A DNA stretch of 64,000 nucleotides from Thermodesulfobacteriota bacterium (lineage in GTDB: Bacteria > Desulfobacterota_D > UBA1144 > Nemesobacterales > UBA2774): the NCBI GenBank assembly GCA_035325995.1, contig DAOKYU010000009.1, forward strand, positions 62,001 through 126,000, given 5' to 3'. Made by a program: the position numbers and the translations under genes. Position 1 is the first letter of the stretch. Each line of letters opens with the position of its first letter. Positions 17,450-27,012 of the stretch are shown here, piece by piece. Below the pieces are notes generated by a model that saw nothing but the letters and a program-made list of their open reading frames with translations, was not told where the DNA came from and ran no database searches.

Positions 17450-18525
17450 AAAAAGGCCGCGATATACCTATTAAGATCAGGCGGATAACAATACGCAATT
17501 ACAAGGGAATCGACGAGCTTGAGATGGATTTCCCGACGCCCAGAATGCCCGACGATCCGGATATTCTTGTCATGGGCAGCAGAAACGGCTTGGGCAAGAC
17601 GTCGATTATTGAATGCTGCTCATTGTTGTTGCTCGCGCTCACTTTGAGGGAAGAGCGATTCAAGCTGCGGGACCGGTACTCGATTGTCGACGTTCCTGAC
17701 TTGCTCATTAAGGCTGGGTCTCATTTTGCCGAGATTGGCGGCGACATCGTTATTGGTGATGAATCAATAGCCGTTCAAATCAGGATAGATCGCCACGGAG
17801 TCGTGAAAATATCCGGCGAATCGCTCCGCGAAAAGGTGCTCGAGAACGAGCTGTTCGACCCCGAAAGCGAAACAGACGATTTCATCAAGGCGATTTGTGG
17901 GTTCACGCCAAATCCCGTTGTAGAAAATACATTTCTGTTGTTCCACAGCTATCGGAAGGTTCAAGAAGGAAATCCGGAGCTTGGGATGATGGTTGATCGA
18001 GGACGATCACCGAGACGCCCGCCGTTCCCGCGCTATGAATTTCCGATGAGCGCCTTCAAGTTAAGGATACTGCGTTCCCTGATGGGCAAGGCCAACCTGT
18101 TCGAGTTTGTGGAGGACCAGGAGCCAGACGAGACCATCGAAAAACTCAACGAGCTTGTGCGGTTTTATGCGGGTGGCACGATCAGCAAGCTACGGCCTTC
18201 GTCGGACAATACCGTTGATTTCCGAGTTAAGCCTATAAATGGAGATGAGTCTTTTACTTTTGATGGCTTGAGTTCCGGCCAGAAGGAGATTATCTCCACG
18301 CTTTTCCTTATTTGGTATCACACCAAAAACAACCCCTCTGTGGTGTTCATCGACGAACCAGAGCTTCATCTTAATGCACAATGGCATCGCAGCTTCGTTA
18401 AAAATCTCGTGAGCCTGGCACCGCAAAACCAGTACGTCATGGCGACTCATTCCGAAGATGTTATGGATTCGGTCGGTGAGGATCGCCGCGTTCTCCTTCT
18501 GAACAACCAGGAGGGGGATAAATGA
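17446..18525 (+). CDS. PARIS-like ABC-type ATPase (AriA-like)
   Basis: This 359-residue protein is an SMC/ABC-like ATPase with Walker A GSRNGLGKTS at 44-53, ABC signature LSSGQK at 275-280, Walker B SVVFIDEPE at 298-306 and switch His 335 (ATHS). Its gene overlaps pglX by an ATGA upstream and a DUF4435 gene by an ATGA downstream. An ABC-type ATPase paired with a DUF4435 TOPRIM protein is the layout of PARIS. In PARIS the ATPase cage holds the nuclease until it senses a phage anti-restriction protein such as Ocr. At 359 residues it is somewhat short for AriA, so this may be a divergent subtype or a related ATPase-TOPRIM pair. Motifs are certain; the PARIS name is probable. Confidence 0.72.
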   Translation: MKKGRDIPIKIRRITIRNYKGIDELEMDFPTPRMPDDPDILVMGSRNGLGKTSIIECCSLLLLALTLREERFKLRDRYSIVDVPDLLIKAGSHFAEIGGDIVIGDESIAVQIRIDRHGVVKISGESLREKVLENELFDPESETDDFIKAICGFTPNPVVENTFLLFHSYRKVQEGNPELGMMVDRGRSPRRPPFPRYEFPMSAFKLRILRSLMGKANLFEFVEDQEPDETIEKLNELVRFYAGGTISKLRPSSDNTVDFRVKPINGDESFTFDGLSSGQKEIISTLFLIWYHTKNNPSVVFIDEPELHLNAQWHRSFVKNLVSLAPQNQYVMATHSEDVMDSVGEDRRVLLLNNQEGDK

Positions 18526-19415
18526 TCAGCGTAAAAACAGGCATTCGTGCGGAAGAGGTTCGGCTCCAAAGTCAGCATGTGCTTTTTGTCGAAGGAAAGG
18601 ACAGGAACTCGGTCGATCCTAATGTTTTGGGTGAACTGTTTGACCGGAGCATAAAAATTGAGACTCTTGGACCATCGTTTTCCGTAAGAAGTGTTGCGGA
18701 AGCTCTCTTCAGCTACCACCCAACCTACTATTTTTTGATCGACCGAGATCATCACGATAATGACTTCATAGATCGTTGCTGGGGAAACTTTCCTGACCCC
18801 GCAACACACAATCTCTTGGTTTGGCGTCGTCGTGAGATTGAGAACTACTTCTTGGAGCCGGAGTACCTGTTCCAATCGAAGTTTTGTCGTGTCAGCCAGG
18901 ACGAGTTGGAACGGAAGGTTCTGCAGTGCGCCAATGAGCGATTATTTCTCGATGCGGCTAACCATGTAGTGACGTCAATTCGTGAAGAGCTCAAGCGGAA
19001 CTGGATTCAGAAGTTCTCCAACCCTGCAGAATTTTCAAGTAGGGAAACAGCCCTGCAGAGGCTGAAAAGCGCCAATGAATTCGATCAGCATCGCACGAAT
19101 GTGGATCAAAAAGTCTCTGCCGATGAGGTGGAACGTCGTTTCCACGAATACCTTGGAATCATGACGGGCGGGCAAGAGCAACTCGCTTTCGGGGTTGGCG
19201 ATTGGCTTCATATGGTCCAGGGCAAGAAGGTTCTTGCTCAAGTCATCAATTCGGGCTGCTTTCAAGTGCAGGCAACTGATGGGACGTCCGTTACGGGTCG
19301 AGAGAAAATCAATGAAGTCGTAAAGGATCTACTTCAAAAAGATCCCAGCATACAACCCGCCGACTTTGTTGCCCTGAAGCAGCTCATCGACACAAGAATC
19401 AATGGAGCGAGCTGA
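18522..19415 (+). CDS. DUF4435 TOPRIM-type nuclease (AriB-like)
   Basis: The 297-residue product carries the TOPRIM acids expected of DUF4435: Glu24 in HVLFVEGKD, Asp-Arg-Asp at 74-76 in FLIDRDHHD, and the family strand RREIENYFLEP around 103-113. In PARIS the AriB protein is the toxic effector, reported to cut host tRNA when released from AriA. Here it is the second gene of a translationally coupled pair with the ABC-type ATPase. It ends at a TGA followed by a 97-base gap before the OLD-like gene, the widest gap inside the BREX run until brxA. Effector identity is inferred from the domain and the pairing. Confidence 0.78.
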   Translation: MISVKTGIRAEEVRLQSQHVLFVEGKDRNSVDPNVLGELFDRSIKIETLGPSFSVRSVAEALFSYHPTYYFLIDRDHHDNDFIDRCWGNFPDPATHNLLVWRRREIENYFLEPEYLFQSKFCRVSQDELERKVLQCANERLFLDAANHVVTSIREELKRNWIQKFSNPAEFSSRETALQRLKSANEFDQHRTNVDQKVSADEVERRFHEYLGIMTGGQEQLAFGVGDWLHMVQGKKVLAQVINSGCFQVQATDGTSVTGREKINEVVKDLLQKDPSIQPADFVALKQLIDTRINGAS

Positions 19416-19512
19416 CTATGAGGCGCGTTACATTCAAAACCTCACCAATAATCGACATAAACTTGTCCGACATGGGTGCTTGTAATTGCTTAGCGTGGAT
19501 TGGAGGGGAATA

Positions 19513-21348
19513 ATGTTTCTCAGGGAAGTCATTCTAAAAAATTTTCGAGGATACAAAAACGAACACCGAATCCCCATCGACCAGCTAACAGCGTTTATCG
19601 GGAAAAATGATGCTGGGAAGTCCTCCATCTTTGATGCTTTGGCCGTCTTTTTTGATCATCCATTGGGAAAAATCGACGCTTCAGATATCTGTGTTCACGC
19701 CGGGGCCAACGGCGAATTAAGAATCGGCTGCGTTTTTTCGGATTTTCCTGATTCGATCACAATTGACGCATCTTCGGTCACAACGCTTGCAGACGAATAT
19801 CTGCTGAATGTCGGTGGTGCGCTTGAGATCCATAAAGTCTACGAATTTTCGGACGGAACGCTAAAGAAGCCAAAAGTATTTGCAATTGCCAACCATCCAA
19901 CGGCAAATGGCTTCGATGGCTTGTTATCAAAAAAGAACGCTGAATTGAAAAAAGCGGGCGAAGCCGCGAATATCGATGCCGGAGTCGATAAACGTTCTAA
20001 TGCAGCCCTTAGAAGGGCCATTTGGGGAAGTGCAGACGATTTGAAATTGGGCCATTCCGAAATCCAACTGGATAAGGAAGATGCCAAAGCCATCTGGGAA
20101 CAGCTCTCCAAATACCTGCCCGAATACGCCCTTTTCCGAGCAGACCGCCCGTCAACAGACGAAGACTCAGAAGTCCAGGACCCACTAAAGGTCGCCATAA
20201 AACAGGCAATCGAAGAAGTACAAGCTGAACTGGACGCGGTGAAGGAAAAGGTTAAAGCACGCACGCTTGATGTGGCCAATCGTACCATCACGAAGCTTGC
20301 TGATTTTGATAGTACGCTTTCATCGCAGCTCAACCCGAATTTCAAATCTGATCCAAAATGGGACGGCCTTTTCAAACTCTCTCTAACTGGAGACGATGAA
20401 ATACCAATCAATAAGAGGGGCAGCGGTGTCCGGAGATTGGTTCTATTCAGCTTTTTCCGCGCTGAAGCTGAACGGCTTCGAGAAGAGCATAAAAAAGGGA
20501 ATATTATTTACGCAGTGGAAGAGCCGGAGACTGCGCAGCATCCAGACAACCAGCGAAAAGTAATCGAAGCATTGCAGGCTATCGCCGAGGCGGATGGCTG
20601 CCAAGTTATGCTTACCACGCACGTCCCGGCATTGGCGTCACTACTTCCAATCAATTCAATTCGATATGTATGTTCTCACGACCTAAATGGCAGAGATGTC
20701 TGTATCGCAGACGATGATGTAATCAAGACCGTTGTCGCTGACCTGGGAATCATACCTGACAAGCGCGCAAAGGTTTTGGTGTGTGTAGAAGGTCCGCATG
20801 ACCTTCAATTTTTAAGACGGATCAGTAGCTTGCTCCGGGCGGAGGACGACTCCGTCATTGATATGTTTGTCGACCCAAGAGTCGCTCTGGTCGTCTTGGG
20901 TGGAAGCACTTTGAAGGAATGGGTAAATCAGCATTACTTGAAAAATGTAGGACTTCCAGAGGTCCACATTTACGACCGTGATGAGCTGAAAAATGGGAAG
21001 TACAAATATCAGGACGATAAAGATGCGGTAAACGCAAGAGGTGACGGATCTATTGGGTTCCTGACCGCAAAGCGGGAGATGGAGAATTACCTCCACATTG
21101 ATGCAATTAGTGAAGCGTTGCAGCCTGTTGTTGGCTTCAACTTCACTTTTGCGCTTTCAGACGACTGCGATGTTGAAACCGAGATAAAAACACTGCTGAA
21201 CGGTCAAGGAAAGATTCAGAGGCGTTCGATTAAACATTGGCTTAACGAAGACGCGGCAAGTCGAATGAACATAGATCGCTTGAAAGAGCGAAACGGCTAT
21301 GACGAGATCAAAGGTTGGTTTACCGAGATCGCAAATAGGGTCGTTTGA
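19513..21348 (+). CDS. OLD-like ATPase-TOPRIM nuclease
   Basis: I place the start at ATG 19513 (MFLREVILKN), where GGAGGGG lies 6 bases upstream, rather than at the earlier TTG 19486. The 611-residue protein has Walker A GKNDAGKSS at 30-38, Walker B YAVEEPE at 333-339 and switch His 370. It also has a C-terminal TOPRIM unit with Glu426 (CVEGPHD), YDRDE near 487-491 and KREMENYL at 520-527. This single-chain ATPase-TOPRIM layout is that of OLD-family nucleases, relatives of GajA of Gabija. No UvrD-type helicase partner follows, so it is not a complete Gabija. The C-terminal KREMENYL strand also echoes DUF4435, so a fused PARIS-like protein is an alternative. It abuts brxHII. Confidence 0.75.
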   Translation: MFLREVILKNFRGYKNEHRIPIDQLTAFIGKNDAGKSSIFDALAVFFDHPLGKIDASDICVHAGANGELRIGCVFSDFPDSITIDASSVTTLADEYLLNVGGALEIHKVYEFSDGTLKKPKVFAIANHPTANGFDGLLSKKNAELKKAGEAANIDAGVDKRSNAALRRAIWGSADDLKLGHSEIQLDKEDAKAIWEQLSKYLPEYALFRADRPSTDEDSEVQDPLKVAIKQAIEEVQAELDAVKEKVKARTLDVANRTITKLADFDSTLSSQLNPNFKSDPKWDGLFKLSLTGDDEIPINKRGSGVRRLVLFSFFRAEAERLREEHKKGNIIYAVEEPETAQHPDNQRKVIEALQAIAEADGCQVMLTTHVPALASLLPINSIRYVCSHDLNGRDVCIADDDVIKTVVADLGIIPDKRAKVLVCVEGPHDLQFLRRISSLLRAEDDSVIDMFVDPRVALVVLGGSTLKEWVNQHYLKNVGLPEVHIYDRDELKNGKYKYQDDKDAVNARGDGSIGFLTAKREMENYLHIDAISEALQPVVGFNFTFALSDDCDVETEIKTLLNGQGKIQRRSIKHWLNEDAASRMNIDRLKERNGYDEIKGWFTEIANRVV

Positions 21349-24248
21349 TGAATCAATCGCTTTGGCAATATAGCACCGTTCATAACAGCGCCTGCAAGGT
21401 CATCGAGGAACAGATCTTGTGGGGGCAGACGGTGTGCCGTGTCTGGTTGCCGAACCAGGACGCGGTGGTGCGCGTGCCCCGCTCCGCTTTGCGGCCGCTG
21501 AGTGCCGACCTGCAGCCGGAGATCGAGGCCGGACGCATTGCCTATGTGGCCGCCGCAGCCAAGGTAGCCGAGGTGCTTGAAGGCTCCACCAGCGCCACCG
21601 ACGGTCATGTGCTGCTGGCTCCCATGGAGTCCAACGTCATTCCGCTGCCGCACCAGATCCACGCCTTGTCCCGTGCCATCTCCGGCGACCGCGTGCGCTA
21701 CCTGCTGGCCGACGAGGTGGGTCTCGGTAAGACCATCGAGGCCGGTCTGGTCATGCGCGAGCTAAAACTGCGCGGGCTGGTTCGGCGAATCCTGGTCGTC
21801 TCTCCCAAAGGTATCGCTACCCAGTGGGTTGCGGAAATGCAGACCCATTTCAACGAGCAGTTCCAGCTTGTGCTGGGCGACGACATCGGCACCTTGCAGC
21901 GTCTGGCTCCAGGGGCTGACCAGCGGAACTCAGCCTGGTCGATGTTCGATCAGGTCATCGTTTCCCTGGATTCGGTCAAGCCCATGGACAAGCGGCGCGG
22001 TTGGACCGCCGAGCGCGTTGCCGAATACAACCGCAGCCGGTTCGAGGATCTGATTACCGCCGGTTGGGATCTGGTGGTGGTGGACGAAGCGCACCGCCTG
22101 GGCGGCAGCACCGATCAGGTCGCCCGCTACAAACTCGGCAAGGGCCTGGCGGAAGCCGCGCCCTATGTGCTGCTCCTTTCGGCGACTCCCCACCAGGGGA
22201 AGACCGACGCCTTTCATCGCCTGATGAACCTGCTGGATGACGACGCCTTTCCGGATATGGACAGCGTCTCCCGTGAGCGGGTGGCCCCGTATGTCATCCG
22301 CACCGAAAAGCGCAAGGCCATCGATGCCGACGGCAAGCCGCTCTTCAAACCCCGGCGCACGCAGATGGCCCCGGTGGCCTGGGAGAGCCGTCATCACCTG
22401 CAGCAACTCCTCTACGAGGCAGTGACCGACTATGTGCGCGAGGGCTACAACCAGGCCCTGCGCGAGAAGAAGCGCCACATCGGCTTCCTGATGATCCTGA
22501 TGCAGCGTCTGGTGGTCTCCAGCACCCGGGCGATCCGCACTACGCTGGAACGGCGACTTGCCGCACTCAAGGAAGGCGAACAGCAGGCCAGCCTGCGCCT
22601 GGCGGAGCTGGAAAACGGTACGGGGGGATCGGAAAGCCCAGACGATGAAATGGCCGAGCTCTACGACATGGACGGCCAGGAGCTGCTCGATGAGCTGCTG
22701 AAGTCTCATGTGTCGGCTCTGCAGAGCGAAGGCAGCCATGTAGAGACCCTGCTCGATGCGGCGGTTCGCTGTGAACAGGCTGGACCGGACGCCAAGGCCG
22801 AGGCGTTGATCGAGTGGGTCTACGAGCTGCAAGCCGAGGAAAACGAGCCGGACCTGAAGGTGTTGATCTTCACCGAGTTCGTGCCCACCCAGCAGATGCT
22901 GAAGGAGTTTCTGGAAGCCCGGGGCATATCGGTCGTCACCCTGAACGGCTCCATGGATATGGAGGAACGCAAGCAGGCCCAGGACGCCTTCCGCAAATCG
23001 CACCGCGTGCTGGTTTCCACCGACGCGGGCGGTGAGGGTCTGAACCTGCAGTTTGCCCATGTCATCATCAACTACGACATCCCCTGGAACCCGATGCGGC
23101 TGGAACAGCGAATCGGCCGTGTGGACCGTATCGGGCAGCCCAAGAAGGTGCGGGCAATCAATTTCGTGTTTGAGGATTCGGTCGAGTTCCGGGTCCGCGA
23201 AGTGCTGGAGCAGAAGCTCTCGGTGATCTTCGACGAGTTCGGTATCGACAAGACCGGCGACGTACTCGACTCCGCCCAAGCCGGTGAGCTGTTCGAGGAT
23301 GTGTTCGCCTCGGCCATCCTTAATCCTGACGGTATCGAAACCTCCGTCGATCACACGGTGGCTCGACTTCGCGAAGAAATTCAGCAGGTGCGCGAGGCCT
23401 CCGCCATCTATGGCATTTCAGAAGAACCGGATGTGCAGGCGGCTGAGCGTCTGCGTTCCCATCCGCTGCCCCATTGGGTGGAGCGGATGACGGTGGGCTA
23501 CCTCAACTCGCACGGCGGTGCGGCCAGCCGCAAGCGCTCCTGGTGGGATCTGAATTGGCCGGACGGCCAGGAACATCGCAAGGCCGTGTTCAACGCCCGG
23601 GAGGCGGATCGTCTGACCGACGCAACCCTGCTCAATCTTGAAAACAGCCGTGTCCGTGGGCTGGCCTTGAACCTGCCGCAGATCGCGGCTGGCCAGCCAT
23701 TGCCTTGCGTAAGCGTGAGCGGATTGCCAGCCAGCATCTCTGGGCTCTGGGGGCTCTTTGAAATCCGCCTTCAGGCCGGGATGCACCAGAAGACACAACT
23801 CCTGCGCATCCCCATGGTGCGGCGGGGATATGTCAGTGTGTTCCTGAGCGAGGAAGGCAAACTGTTTCTGCCCACGGCCCGGCATATCTGGGATGCGCTG
23901 CAGACAGCGGAAACCCAGGTGCAGGCCACCCTCGGCCAGGACGAATCCATCATCGCCCATGAGCGGTTGCAGGAAGCGGCAGAGCAAGCCGGACAGGAGC
24001 TGTTCGACGCCCTGCAGCAGGCGCATCTCGCCTCTGTGGCTCGCGAGGAGGAACGCGGCATCGTCTCCTTTGCCTCGCGCCGCAAGGCCATTGAGCGGGT
24101 TGGATTGCCGGAGGTGCGGCAATTCAGGCTCTCCCGTTGCGATGCGGACGAATCCGAGTGGCGGCATGAACTGCAATCGGCGCGGCAGATCGTGCCGGAA
24201 ATCCGGCCGCTGCTGATGCTGCGGATCATCAAGGGAGGCGCTCAATGA
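21348..24248 (+). CDS. brxHII: BREX type 3 SNF2-type helicase BrxHII
   Basis: The protein of about 966 residues starts at ATG 21348, overlapping the previous TGA; a TTG one codon earlier is possible. Superfamily 2 motifs are clear: DEVGLGKTIEAG near residue 121, DEAH box VVVDEAHRLGG near 243, SATPHQGKT near 280 and the arginine-finger motif RLEQRIGRVDRIGQ near 583. The long spacing and RIGRVDRIGQ form point to the SNF2/RapA branch. A helicase of this kind between pglX and pglZ defines type 3 BREX. It is GC-rich like brxC and pglZ, unlike the two ATPase-TOPRIM units placed just before it. Confidence 0.87.
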   Translation: MNQSLWQYSTVHNSACKVIEEQILWGQTVCRVWLPNQDAVVRVPRSALRPLSADLQPEIEAGRIAYVAAAAKVAEVLEGSTSATDGHVLLAPMESNVIPLPHQIHALSRAISGDRVRYLLADEVGLGKTIEAGLVMRELKLRGLVRRILVVSPKGIATQWVAEMQTHFNEQFQLVLGDDIGTLQRLAPGADQRNSAWSMFDQVIVSLDSVKPMDKRRGWTAERVAEYNRSRFEDLITAGWDLVVVDEAHRLGGSTDQVARYKLGKGLAEAAPYVLLLSATPHQGKTDAFHRLMNLLDDDAFPDMDSVSRERVAPYVIRTEKRKAIDADGKPLFKPRRTQMAPVAWESRHHLQQLLYEAVTDYVREGYNQALREKKRHIGFLMILMQRLVVSSTRAIRTTLERRLAALKEGEQQASLRLAELENGTGGSESPDDEMAELYDMDGQELLDELLKSHVSALQSEGSHVETLLDAAVRCEQAGPDAKAEALIEWVYELQAEENEPDLKVLIFTEFVPTQQMLKEFLEARGISVVTLNGSMDMEERKQAQDAFRKSHRVLVSTDAGGEGLNLQFAHVIINYDIPWNPMRLEQRIGRVDRIGQPKKVRAINFVFEDSVEFRVREVLEQKLSVIFDEFGIDKTGDVLDSAQAGELFEDVFASAILNPDGIETSVDHTVARLREEIQQVREASAIYGISEEPDVQAAERLRSHPLPHWVERMTVGYLNSHGGAASRKRSWWDLNWPDGQEHRKAVFNAREADRLTDATLLNLENSRVRGLALNLPQIAAGQPLPCVSVSGLPASISGLWGLFEIRLQAGMHQKTQLLRIPMVRRGYVSVFLSEEGKLFLPTARHIWDALQTAETQVQATLGQDESIIAHERLQEAAEQAGQELFDALQQAHLASVAREEERGIVSFASRRKAIERVGLPEVRQFRLSRCDADESEWRHELQSARQIVPEIRPLLMLRIIKGGAQ

Positions 24249-26239
24249 GTAGTTGGCGAGACGCCATCCTGAACGACTTTGTACCGAACGTCAGCAAGCT
24301 GACCCTGGTCGCCGATCCGGATTGCTTGTTGACCGAGGAGAAGCTGGCGCTCGAATTACGCGGGCGGGGCTTCGACCTGATCGAGTTCAGTGACCCGGTC
24401 GAATTCAGATACGCCTATGAGTCCAAGTACCGCTCGATCTGGGATCGGGGTGAGCACACAGACCTGGTGGTGGTCCTTCGCTTACAGAATGCAGAGCTGG
24501 AGTCCCTGCCATACGATCTACTCCAGGCGGGCCGGAAGCTGTCGTTCAACCTGGGAGATCTCTTTCCCCATCTGAGCTACCCGGTCATTGAGAAGCTCGA
24601 CCGGAGCCTGCTGGACGCGCTATTCGAGGCCCAGCGCAAGTCGCCGCCGGATCGCATGGGCGACAACGCCACCAAGGATTTCATTCTCCGTCATGTGTTC
24701 GGCATTGCGGCGGAACTGATCGCCAACGAGGTGGAGCTGCTTCGCGCCTTGCTCCGTCTGCACTACGGCAAGCTCCAAATCCCGCTGATGCTGGCCGAGC
24801 GGCTCATCCAGGTTCTGAAAGGCCATGATGGGTTCAAGGCGTGGCCGCTTTCCGAGATCGTTCCGGACGATGAGGCCTTCTTCGCCTTTTTGCAGGAACG
24901 CTGGCCGCTCTTTCTTTCCAGGCTCGGCAGCGCTCATCAGGTACGGGAGGATTCGCCGGAATACGGCCTCAAGTATCCCGGCCCTGACCGCCTGCCGTTC
25001 GACCATCAGGACATCAAGGTCTACATCGACAACCTGTTCCTGGAGGGGAAACTCACCCCAGTCGAGGCCACAGATATTGAAGTGGATGCCGGGTCCTGGG
25101 TCCGTAGCGGTATCGCCACCTCCGGCACGGACAATGACGAGTTGCGGATTTCCCGCCTGTTTGACCTTGTCGAAAAGGAACTGCCCACTGCGGAAGCGCG
25201 TTACTCGGACTGGACCGCCTTTGCATTGAAATGGGCCGAACTTTCTTCGCTGGTTCACTGCGGCAACAGCACCGAGCATCAGACCCGGCTCAAGGAAATC
25301 GGCGATGCACTGAACTCGACCTTCGCCGGTTGGCTGGCGGACCACTACTCCAGTCTGATCAACTTGCCGCCGACCAATCCGGCCATGCTCCACCATGTAC
25401 CGCGCCGCCTGGCAAGGGACATCGAGGACTCCGGTAGCAGCCGTGCCGCGCTGATCGTGGTCGATGGCCTGGCCCTGGACCAGTGGGTGACCATTCGCCA
25501 GCTTCTGCAAAAGCAGGATGCCAATCTGGTCATGCGCGAATCCGCGACCTTCGCCTGGATTCCGACGCTGACCTCGGTATCGCGGCAGTCGATCTTCTCG
25601 GGCAAGCCGCCGCTCTATTTCCCGTCATCCATCAACTCGACCAACAGCGAAGAGAAACTCTGGAAGCAGTTCTGGGAAGGCCATGGCCTGTCCTGGCTGG
25701 ACGTCGCCTACCAGCGAGGTCTTGGCGACGGCGATGCTGCGGGCGTCCTCGACTCCGCAATCCACCCCGGGAAGACCAAGGTGGTGGGGTTGGTCGTGGA
25801 CAAGGTGGACAAGATCATGCACGGCATGCAACTCGGCTCGGCCGGGATGCACAACCAGATCAAGCAGTGGTGCCATGCAGGATTTCTTTCCGCGATGGTC
25901 GGCCAACTGCTGGATTACGGCTATGAGGTCTGGCTGACGGCCGATCACGGCAACATCCAATGCGAAGGTAAAGGCCGCCCATCTGAAGGTGTGATTGCCG
26001 AAACTCGCGGCGAGCGGGTTCGTGTCTATCCCACACCGGAACTTCGCGCTCAGGTTGCTGGGGCCTTTCCGTTTGCCCACGAGTGGCAGCCGGTCGGGTT
26101 GCCCGCAGATTATTTCCCCCTGGTGGCCGGTGGCCGCGACGCATTTGTGAATCCGGGAGATGCCATCGTAGGTCACGGCGGTGTAGCCATCGAAGAAGTC
26201 ATCGTGCCCCTTGTGAAGTTTGAAAGGAGGACACGGTGA
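24245..26239 (+). CDS. pglZ: BREX type 3 alkaline-phosphatase-fold protein PglZ
   Basis: This 664-residue protein starts in an ATGA overlap with brxHII. Its C-terminal half has the alkaline phosphatase superfamily layout: ALIVVDGLALDQW near residue 400 (metal-binding Asp), a long helical insert, then LTADHGNIQCEG near 564 and VGHGG near 640 with the late metal ligands. PglZ is a core BREX component present in all types and is needed for methylation and defence. The N-terminal 350 residues are family-specific. It overlaps the next gene by the stop codon. The call is firm from motif order, size and place in the operon. Confidence 0.88.
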   Translation: MSSWRDAILNDFVPNVSKLTLVADPDCLLTEEKLALELRGRGFDLIEFSDPVEFRYAYESKYRSIWDRGEHTDLVVVLRLQNAELESLPYDLLQAGRKLSFNLGDLFPHLSYPVIEKLDRSLLDALFEAQRKSPPDRMGDNATKDFILRHVFGIAAELIANEVELLRALLRLHYGKLQIPLMLAERLIQVLKGHDGFKAWPLSEIVPDDEAFFAFLQERWPLFLSRLGSAHQVREDSPEYGLKYPGPDRLPFDHQDIKVYIDNLFLEGKLTPVEATDIEVDAGSWVRSGIATSGTDNDELRISRLFDLVEKELPTAEARYSDWTAFALKWAELSSLVHCGNSTEHQTRLKEIGDALNSTFAGWLADHYSSLINLPPTNPAMLHHVPRRLARDIEDSGSSRAALIVVDGLALDQWVTIRQLLQKQDANLVMRESATFAWIPTLTSVSRQSIFSGKPPLYFPSSINSTNSEEKLWKQFWEGHGLSWLDVAYQRGLGDGDAAGVLDSAIHPGKTKVVGLVVDKVDKIMHGMQLGSAGMHNQIKQWCHAGFLSAMVGQLLDYGYEVWLTADHGNIQCEGKGRPSEGVIAETRGERVRVYPTPELRAQVAGAFPFAHEWQPVGLPADYFPLVAGGRDAFVNPGDAIVGHGGVAIEEVIVPLVKFERRTR

Positions 26240-26994
26240 TGGGCAAAAGACACGAAGCCATTGGCATCAAGCAGGCGATTCGTTTCGAGTGGATGCAGAA
26301 AGCAGCCAATCTGCTGCTGGCGGGACTCGACGCCAAAACCATCCGTCAGGAGCTGCATGAGTTCCTCGTGGACAGAAAAGGCAATGGCTCAGAGGGCGAG
26401 CGAAGCGATCAGACCCGGACCTTCGTGGTCAACAACCTGATGAAGATCTGGGTCACTCCTGACCCCGAGTTGATCCCGTTCCGGGATGCCTCGCTGGCGT
26501 TTCTGCGGGAAAAACCGTCCATGGCCCTGGCGGTCCACTGGGGGATGATCTCGGCGGTCTATCCCTTCTGGTTCAACGTGGCCCGCCAGACCGGCCGTCT
26601 GTTGGCCTTGCAGGATCAGGTGACCCAGACCCAGATCATCAACCGCCTGAAGGAGCAGTACGGCGACCGGCAAACCGTAAGCCGCTATGCCCGGTTCGTC
26701 ATCCGCTCCTTCGTCGCCTGGGGAGCCCTGAAGGATTCCGAGGCCAAAGGCTGCTATGAGAAAGCCGCTCCGATGAGCATTGCCGAGCCAAACCTGGCCA
26801 TCTTGATGTTCGAATCCGCACTCCTGGCCACCCCAGAGGCCAAGGGCGCATTAGGGCTGCTCCTGAATAACCCGGCATTCTTCCCATTCCAGCTCCCCGT
26901 GTTGACAGGAGATTTTGTTTCACAACGCAGCGACCGGATCGACGTGGTTCGCTACGGACTGGACGATGAGCTGTTGAAATTGAAGGGCAACTAA
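26239..26994 (+). CDS. brxA: BREX type 3 BrxA-like (DUF1819-type) protein
   Basis: The start at ATG 26239 has AAAGGAGG 8 bases upstream; a GTG one codon earlier is equally open. The 251-residue product (MGKRHEAIGIKQAIRFEWMQ...) is helical, with a segment (ALAVHWGMISAVYPFWFNVARQ split near its middle) that has sometimes led relatives to be called membrane proteins. A second half resembles winged-helix DNA-binding units (RQTVSRYARFVIRSFVAWGAL region). BrxA proteins are core to BREX types 1 and 3 and some bind DNA. Here it closes the BREX set brxF-brxC-pglX-brxHII-pglZ-brxA. The name rests on position plus general resemblance. Confidence 0.72.
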   Translation: MGKRHEAIGIKQAIRFEWMQKAANLLLAGLDAKTIRQELHEFLVDRKGNGSEGERSDQTRTFVVNNLMKIWVTPDPELIPFRDASLAFLREKPSMALAVHWGMISAVYPFWFNVARQTGRLLALQDQVTQTQIINRLKEQYGDRQTVSRYARFVIRSFVAWGALKDSEAKGCYEKAAPMSIAEPNLAILMFESALLATPEAKGALGLLLNNPAFFPFQLPVLTGDFVSQRSDRIDVVRYGLDDELLKLKGN

Positions 26995-27012
26995 ATCAGG
27001 GATGGGACGTGA

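Noticed and set aside
19513..21348. Call of a Gabija system for the OLD-like gene
   Set aside because: No UvrD-type GajB helicase follows. The next gene is the SNF2-type brxHII, which belongs to BREX.
9722..26994. Idea that the BREX system is broken because no Lon-like BrxL gene is present
   Set aside because: Type 3 BREX normally lacks brxL and has brxF and brxHII instead, so the set here is complete.
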